This document shows positions 57,930 through 64,000 of a stretch of 64,000 bases of DNA, piece after piece. The translations under genes and the position numbers were made by a program. Each line of letters begins with the position of its first letter. Within the stretch, counting starts at the first letter, position 1. Source of the DNA: Lumbricus rubellus. Its lineage: Eukaryota; Annelida; Clitellata; Crassiclitellata; Lumbricidae. Location of the stretch: assembly GCA_945859605.1 (NCBI GenBank), contig OX243824.1, positions 30,949,869 to 31,013,868 of the forward strand, in the 5' to 3' direction. The notes under the pieces are model-generated. The model was given only the letters and a program-made list of their open reading frames with translations, did no database searches and was not told the origin of the DNA.

Positions 57930-58665
57930 AGTGCTGCTAAAAAAGAGTGATTTCAGATTTTAACATTGATTTAAAACTTCAGAGTGTTGCCTCGCAATTA
58001 CTTACGTCTCCCCTATCGCCCTAAATATCCGCCCATGACAGTGAGTTATGCACATTATAATATCATACGATAGTATCATAATTATATCACAATAATAAAT
58101 AATAAAAATTTAATTATACAGTAGGAAATGAGTTCATGGTATAATATGGCAGTTCATGTAACACAATATAATAAACAGCAACTAAAAACTATCGTTTTGT
58201 CAAATTTTCGGGGGAAAAGTTTTTATTTCTGGGCGCTTTCTCCGCTGGAAATGTCTAGATCAAACAAAGCTCAATAACTATATAATATTATAATACTAAT
58301 TTGAAGGAAACAATTCTTAACTAGGTGGGCCTTTATAAAATAGCACACACGGTACCATCAAAATATTATTATGTCGTATGTAACATATTATCAGATTGGC
58401 GAGACACTGCAATGTAAAGGCATAGGCATAATATCACTAACGCTTTTAAATTCATCACTAGGCAGTTCTTGCCTAGGAATGCGTCCACGTAAAGCTGACA
58501 GTTCTCGTGTAAAATTCAAACCTGATAATTATAATCCTTACAAAATTAATGGCATTCTTAAGTTCTAGTGACTCCCAAAGCCTCCTTTAAGCTTAGGAAT
58601 GCTGAAACTATACTGACGACATGTAGCATGCAATTAAAATACATTTGTGGTTACATCTGTTGCAG

Positions 58666-59148
58666 TGATAACCTGGATAGTAGTGCTTTTTAATGTTGCA
58701 ATAATTGAAGCCACATTACCCGGTGGATGTGAATCACGCAATCTGAGCGTTACAGCTGACGACTTTCTGCGACTTTTCATAGACGGGCGAGAGATAACAG
58801 GTCTCGTAAACGCAGACGACTGGCAATATCCGGACACAGTGGATATGCCCTGCACCACTCGGGTCATAGCTATTGAAGCCAATAATACTTATCAAGTCGG
58901 TGCCATTTTGGCTTCCACTGACGACGGTTATATTAAGACTAACACCTCGTGGAAGTGTACAAATACCAGCATACAAGGTTGGGAGACGGTTGATTTCAAC
59001 GACTCATGTTGGAGCAACGCAGTATTTGTTTCATATCACGATCGTTTTCCTGATACAACTGCGAACATTATTAGAAAAGACGCGCATTGGATATGGACTC
59101 AAGGATTCGAAGGACAAGATCTAAACGTCTTCTGTAGAATAACGTTAG
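58666..59148 (+). CDS. Gene E: signal peptide end and jelly-roll-like domain
   Basis: Acceptor tctgttgcag|TG, donor TTAG|gtaagc, phase 1-1, 161 codons. Motifs: ITWIVVLFNVAIIEA (signal core), GGCESRNLSVTADDF, FIDGREI, MPCTTRVIAI, GAILASTDDGYI, TSWKCTNT, GWETVDFNDSCW, HWIWTQG, VFCRITL. The four conserved cysteines are present plus an extra one (NDSCW; Ser in all paralogs). The undisturbed TTATATTAAGACTAACACC at about 58929 is the empty site of the gene B insertion. Confidence 0.9.
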
Positions 59149-60116
59149 GTAAGCCAATTCAATTTCAAATAACGTGTAAAGTCTAAAATTGTGATGCGAT
59201 CTGTCAAAACGAGGCTTATGCTATTAAAGTCGAAAATGACATTTTTAGCCCATATTAAACAGTAGACGTTTCCCTTTAAAACAAGTTCTATTCGGATCAA
59301 ATATCTCGATATTTGACCGAGTTGTGAATATTTTAGTGTCCGAAACTGCGATAAAGCAGTTTTCGGGAAACGCGAGGTAAACGTGATCACCCTAGTTTTG
59401 TTTGTTTACTAAGGCTGCCTCTAGTTTCTGCTTATTATCATGGTCAGAAAATAATTAGCATAATTTATTTGACCACCATTTGTTAGCCCAGAGTCTCAGC
59501 TTTCACAGGATACTAAGATCAATAGGGGTGAAAGGTTATAATGACCGACGGCAATGATTTGAATACGCACTACAAAGTCCGATTTTGACACTCTGAAAAG
59601 ATACAACATTCACAAATAAAATTAGTTAAAAATATTTGCAGACGGATTTTAGCTTTGATATATGGCGAATAATTAGATAATACAGTGTACCATATGAAAA
59701 TGCAAAAAAAGTAAAAATCGACCTCTGACACCAGTTCAAAGAAATCGGTCATTATCTCAAAATGCTACCGGGGGGACATAGGCCTCGTTTTCCCAGATCG
59801 CATCACAATTAATGTCATGACTGTAGCATATCATTCCTTGTAAACTCCTAAGTAAGTTGGTGAGCAAGTGCGGTCTCTGATAATAAATATTGCTAATCGT
59901 AATGTGGTGTATGTTACATAATCTAATATGTAGCCTACTGCTCTGCAATGGTGGATCCTGCTGATGCTCGTTTTCAGGCTGAAATCATTCAGAAATGACG
60001 CATGTGTTCTTCGTACACCGATTGTTGATCGCTTCAGCCAATTCAGACCACGCACTCACAACTTTATATTACCAACAAAAGATGACAAACACTTGTCTAA
60101 ATCTTACGCGCTTTTT
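59149..60116 (+). other. Gene E intron; nothing recognised
   Basis: Noncoding. No EGF exon despite searching for the conserved cysteine pattern on the + strand. Confidence 0.55.
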
Positions 60117-61016
60117 TTAACCCTCGAGTGCTCAAGGGGGGAGGGGGTCCGACCGGACCCCAGGCCTGTTTTCCCCGGATAACTTTTTAAAGGTTATGGA
60201 TCTGCAGTAATGCTTTTAGGTATTCCTAGACCAACCATTTGGTCATAGAATGGTATATTTTGCGTGAGTATTGTCCTACCATGTACCCCACAACCACAGC
60301 ATATACTAAGGGTACCGCAAGATATGCGGCTGATATTCATACATGGTTACTGGCCAATATATATAAATGGTCAGCGGACGTTATAATGAAAGAAAGATTC
60401 ATATAAATTGTTGAACTTAGAATTACTGACCGATGGTGTTGTAAAACTTACATGTAAAGTGTAGACGGTAGTGGCTTACCCTTCTTACTCGATCCACGAG
60501 TAGCCCTAACACCACATGCACAGTGACCAGGGCTGAAACTTTCAGTGACACAGCCGTTCGTACTTCCCCTATCTACGCAATTGTTTGAAAATTACCCCCT
60601 TTCAATCGTTTCAAGTTTCTCTTTAAGCGGCGCTATACAAATTTACAATTGCGATTACGATTTAGTCTACACTCTACAATAATGCAACAGGTCCATCGAC
60701 AACTGGAAGCGAAAGCAGCTAACTCGACTGGCTTGCATACGAACGCGCCGGACGCATAGGCGCCCTTTGGTAAATGACGCGTGCAAGCATGAAATGTGTA
60801 TCACGATATGTTCACACTATTATTTTACACCAGGTGGTGCTATTGTGATATAAAATACATCAATCGATTGCAAATTCATTTGGAGTACATATAACTTATT
60901 TCTGAAACGATATTCCAATCCCTTCTCAAGAAATTAGCATGAAAACGCTGGGGTCCGCGCGGACCCTCCCTTGGGCCTTCGTGTTCCAAAAAATACCTTG
61001 GGCACTCGAGTGTTAA
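60117..61016. mobile_element. piggyBac-type non-autonomous element (892 bp)
   Basis: The element spans 60121-61012, flanked by TTAA (60117-60120, 61013-61016), with ends CCCTCGAGTGCTCAAGG and CCTTGGGCACTCGAGTG. The subterminal palindromes GGGGTCCGACCGGACCCC (60145) and GGGGTCCGCGCGGACCC (about 60951) match those of the gene B element. The interior has a GCGGCGCTATACAAA tail resembling LINE ends. No transposase. Confidence 0.82.
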
Positions 61017-61102
61017 AACATAAATTCACCCTCTGCTCATTGCTCAATAATGATGACAAAATAAAATTATAATAATAATTATCTAATCTCATTTCCCTAT
61101 AG

Positions 61103-62317
61103 AACATAAGCAGGGCCGTAGCAACAATGAGCGTGGCCCCATCCGAGCATAATGTCGAGGCCGGTGGGCCCCTTACAATGCAGACACCGGGATGCGGCAT
61201 TTATTGCGCAACATGCAATGTTCATATTAGAAATATATACACCGTGGTTCAAAAAAGTATACATATATATATATATACGCTGAACTGTTTTTCATATAGT
61301 CTATCTCTAATGCTTAATGATTAATCGTGCTAAAAAATTTCCAAGTAGGCCTACCAGGTAGTTAAAGAATTGAATCAAGAATATGGTTTCAAAAAATCAT
61401 GTTATAAAGTTGAACGGATAAAAAGATATGAATTTTTCAACTTCATATGCCGAGATTTCAGTTTTCAGCAAGTCTTTTATATATGGTGTTAGTTGCGGTT
61501 TGACGCTTTCTTGTTCCCATGTGATCTTCAGTGATTCTGGAGTCAAGCTTAACGGAGTCTATTATCGCAGCGTTCTGCTGTCACAACATCTTCTACCTGT
61601 TATCAGAGATCTATGACCGCAGAAGACTATTTCCTTTTTAACAGAACAGCGCCAGCCCACAGAGCCAGAGAAACCATCGCAATTCCAACAAGAGAGACAT
61701 CCTACCTCATTTCCCCCCACATTAGGCCTATATGGCATCTAAACAGTCCAGATTTAAATACTGTCGCCTAAAACATCTTCTTTATTTAAACAATCAACCA
61801 ATATTTTAGAGCTTCTTCACAATTTCATACTAAAGACTGTTTTTCATCATTTGAAGCACTTTGTAAGTACAAAATCCATATAAAAGTGCTCGAAAACTGA
61901 AAGTTCGGCATAGGCCCTATGAAGTTGAAAGATTCATACCTTTTTATCCGTTCAACTTTATAAAATGGTATTTTGGAATCATATTGTTGGTTCAATTCTC
62001 TAAATATCAGAAAATTTTTGGTAAGATTAATTATATCAGGCATATCAAATAATTATATGAAAAGCAATCTGGCTTACTTTTTTAACCACGGTGTACATAG
62101 GCCTACAGTGTACAATGTATTCCGTATTTACTTCACGGTTTTGTCAGTAAAGCCCACATGGATTGTGCAATGGCTTCAATGAATGTCAATTACCTCTACA
62201 TGTACATGTAGTTACAGTTACACCTTCCATTTTGGTCACTTTGGGGGCCCCTTTCCTTGCGGGGGCCCCCTTCGGCCGGAGGATACGGAGGGCGGTCGCT
62301 ACACCTCTGAACATAAG
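61103..62317. mobile_element. hAT-type element with 8-bp TSD, host of a nested mariner element
   Basis: The element spans 61111-62309, with ends CAGGGCCGTAGCAAC and GTCGCTACACCTCTG. It is flanked by identical AACATAAG (61103-61110, 62310-62317). Without the nested element it would be 343 bp, counting one TA of the target duplication. Complementary GGGGCC/GGCCCC runs lie at both ends. Confidence 0.85.
61240..62093. mobile_element. Mariner-type element (854 bp) nested in hAT element
   Basis: The ends CACCGTGGTTCAAAAAAGTA and TACTTTTTTAACCACGGTG are flanked by TA (61238-61239, 62094-62095). Inverted subterminal block TTGAACGGATAAAAAGATATGAAT (61410) and its complement (61935). The centre has transposase scraps on the + strand, including a SPDLNTV stretch (about 61748) like the SPDLNPxE motif of Tc1/mariner. 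Confidence 0.85.
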
Positions 62318-63107
62318 CATACGCATCATTCTTTTTGTATTTCGTGTAGTATTCTACACTCATCTTAAGATAAATGCAATAGGCAAATGACAAAGACAGT
62401 AATAATTATTATAGTTATCATGTTTCATATTTTGATCAACTGCTTTTAGTACCATTCCGGTGTGTCTTTGAGTTTTTGCCGCCATAAAGTAAGTAAACGG
62501 ACATAATAATAATAATATTAAGCGAACGGCTGAATCAACATAGGCCTAGTCTAAATCAACTTCGCAATATGTGAGGTACCTATCTATGGACGTGGTCTTC
62601 AATCCTATGGCTCCATTCCGCAAAACTTTTAACAATCAATAATAATTAGGCTCTCTGTGAATAGGCCTACGTGTTGGGACAACATCACTACAGTTTGCAA
62701 TCATTATTGTAAACAACTAGGCCTATGTTTTATAGCGTCAGTTTAACTTCTCGTAAGCACAATATTTGTCGAATAATAAAAAATAGACATTTTGTCTTGA
62801 TTTCATACTAAAACTTCTGAGAGGCGTACAAGTAAGTAATCATAAATAACAATTATTAATTATATCCGGCGTTTCCTTAAGACATTTCAGCGCTGAGGAA
62901 CCGTCGTGACACTGTAAGGCTAAAAACCCACATTATTTTGTCTAGTCTTACAAAACGTGACTGTGATAATTAAACGCTCATGACTGATAATAATCAAACG
63001 TTGCAGCAGGCAAGGACGCCAATAAATAATTATTATCTTGCAGCGTAATGTTCAGCCTAAATCCGTCAAAGAAAGTTTATTTAACTGATTTTGTTTCTTT
63101 TGTCAAG
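62318..63107 (+). other. Gene E intron before cbEGF; nothing recognised
   Basis: AT-rich with many TAGGCCTA words; no coding signal until the acceptor at 63107. Confidence 0.55.
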
Positions 63108-63245
63108 ACGTTGACGAATGTAGTTTTGATCAACCAATCAACGAATGTGATCCATCGATGGGAAGATGTGTCAGCCTTCCATTACGAGGATACAACTGCT
63201 CTTGTTATCATGGCTACACGAATGACGGACAGCATAAATGCAAAG
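63108..63245 (+). CDS. Gene E: calcium-binding EGF domain exon
   Basis: Acceptor cttttgtcaag|AC, donor AAAG|gtatgt, phase 1-1, 46 codons. (D)VDECSFDQPINECDPSMGRC, then SLPLRGYNCSCYHGY and NDGQHKC. Six cysteines in cbEGF order. DVDEC at the start is the calcium-binding signature. The consensus Asn/Asp beta-hydroxylation position after Cys3 (usually N with an aromatic later) is altered (VSLPLRGY), so calcium affinity is uncertain. It is the only intact member of the module seen as relics in B, C and D. Confidence 0.9.
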
Positions 63246-63396
63246 GTATGTAATACTCCCACATTCTTCATCTCCACCTCAGCACACACTTGATCTTCAC
63301 AGCAGCATGAGCTAGAGCGACTTAACTCATCCATTTGAAAGCTGAACCGTTCCGCTAGAACTGAGAGCGTATGGTACTTCGTTCTACAGGGTGGGT

Positions 63397-63790
63397 CATA
63401 AAAAGTACCTTACAAGGTTTTTGCCAATATTTTGGTCAGAATTAAGCAGTTTTAAATGGAATTTTTTAGGATTAAAGGCAATTCATATTTACAGGCATTG
63501 GCCAAATTTCACCAAAATATTTCAAACAGAACAAAAGTTATATCGCTTTTAGTGAAACCACCCACTGTTTTTTGACGATTCAAAAACATAACGCAACAAA
63601 AAGTATGAAAAACGCGATTTTATTAAGCCCTATCTCAAATAATCGTTTTTAAATGAACTTAATATTGCCAGATAATCATTTTTTAAAAATTATTTACAAA
63701 AGAAACAGGGAACCAGCGTAACTGCATATCATTGTGAAGTCACTAAGCACGATGACTATCAAGTTGGTAAATATGGAATTTGTCAGAGTA
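63397..63790. mobile_element. One-ended relic of CAGGGTG mariner-type family
   Basis: Starts TACAGGGTGGGTCATAAAAAG and follows the left end of the element at 34335: AACAGAACAAAAGTTATA, CCACCCACTGTTTTTTGACGA. Its later part (63600-63790) matches the inverted centre of that element (35060-35240). The right end was not found. Confidence 0.7.
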
Positions 63791-63859
63791 ATAAATTTGT
63801 TATTGAAACATTTAAATTCAAATTTAAAAAAATTAAAATATCCATGGTGTCAATGACAG

Positions 63860-64000
63860 ACAAGAATGTGTACGCAGACACTTTAAAGAACAAGGTTGTG
63901 AAGCTGAAGAATCACGTACCATTGACTCTGAAAAACGGTGTCACGACAACTCGTCCACCGACAACTCGTTCAACGACAACTCGTCCACGGACAACTGGTT
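63860..64000 (+). CDS. Gene E: Thr-rich stalk exon (partial, start uncertain)
   Basis: An open frame runs to the window edge: (D)KNVYADTLKNKVVKLKNH, then VPLTLKNGV, then TTTRPPTTRSTTTRPRTTG. The TTRxTTxRP pattern resembles O-glycosylated mucin-like linkers next to EGF domains. The acceptor proposed (tcaatgacag|AC, phase 1) fits the phase rule of the gene but has a poor pyrimidine tract, so the exon may begin elsewhere. The frame is open upstream to about 63775 as well. Confidence 0.55.

Larger units (their letters stand above)
56097..58465. mobile_element. hAT-type element copy 2, right end lost, with two nested insertions
   Basis: Starts CAGGGGCGCAACCAGAACATT and follows copy 1 (47340-48982) up to the sequence corresponding to about 48693, where similarity stops. 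Two later insertions at 56601 and 57643 interrupt it; copy 1 shows both empty sites. Confidence 0.85.
51267..58665 (+). other. Gene E intron 1 (7.4 kb), mostly transposons
   Basis: Contains, in order: a retroposon tail split by a 0.6-kb element (51504-52290), a 211-bp tandem duplication (52402-52823), a reverse-strand LINE (52975-53835), an AGAC array (54833-54905), and a truncated hAT copy with two nested elements (56097-58465). 53836-54830 and 54906-56088 show nothing recognisable apart from a 38-bp direct repeat, GTGCAGTAATTTCTTCGTAA and what follows, at 54955 and 55229. Confidence 0.6.
51242..64000 (+). other. Gene E: jelly-roll gene with cbEGF and Thr-rich stalk (3' incomplete)
   Basis: Exon 1 (51242-51266), a 7.4-kb intron, jelly-roll exon (58666-59148), cbEGF exon (63108-63245), probable Thr-rich exon (63860 onward). 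No EGF exon of the 114- or 120-bp type was found between 59149 and 63107. The gene continues past the window. It is the only copy with an intact cbEGF, which shows what the relics in B, C and D once were. Confidence 0.75.

Noticed and set aside
59149..63107. Expected EGF exons of gene E
   Set aside because: I looked for acceptor + IxYC...CxNGGxC...CxC..GYxG patterns and found none. Either lost or outside the window.

Overview
The window is eukaryotic, from an animal nuclear genome that is AT-rich and packed with transposons. There is no operon structure, and coding sequence is confined to short exons with GT-AG borders. The type of domains (EGF-like modules, a calcium-binding EGF, a Thr-rich stalk), the SINE/LINE/hAT/mariner/piggyBac content and the very common words TAGGCCTA and ACATGTA suggest a marine invertebrate. 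I favour an echinoderm or another deuterostome, but this is an impression and not proven by anything in the window. The main content is a head-to-tail array, all on the + strand, of five paralogous genes for modular secreted or cell-surface proteins, called A to E here. The ancestral plan is: a tiny first coding exon (start of the signal peptide), one large exon of 480-501 bp encoding the rest of the signal peptide plus a beta-jelly-roll-like domain with four conserved cysteines, then 114- or 120-bp exons each encoding one EGF-like domain, then an exon of unknown fold ('module X'), then a calcium-binding EGF exon and finally a Thr-rich stalk. Every internal exon begins and ends in phase 1, so modules can be gained or lost without shifting frame. 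Layout: gene A (5' end outside the window; 1-3081: end of jelly roll, 3 EGF, module X); gene B (5086-9728: exon 1, jelly roll split by a piggyBac-type element, 1 EGF, relics); gene C (22130-30576: exon 1, jelly roll, 2 EGF, relics); gene D (31930-45554: exon 1, jelly roll, 5 EGF, relics); gene E (51242 to beyond 64000: exon 1, jelly roll, no EGF seen, cbEGF, Thr-rich exon). A, C and D share one jelly-roll subtype; B and E share another, and also share their upstream region. Between and inside the genes lie mobile elements, many with readable boundaries: eight hAT-type or similar short elements with 8-9 bp target duplications (one carries a nested mariner derivative), five TA-flanked mariner-type derivatives, two TTAA-flanked piggyBac-type elements, a foldback-like element with minisatellite arms inside a tRNA-derived SINE, decayed LINE fragments on both strands, and a hAT transposase relic. 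Large microsatellites (TATC, AGAC) and a 17 x 14 bp minisatellite are also present. I found no CRISPR array, rRNA gene or convincing functional tRNA gene. The 12 kb between B and C and the long first intron of E are almost entirely repeats or unrecognised sequence.
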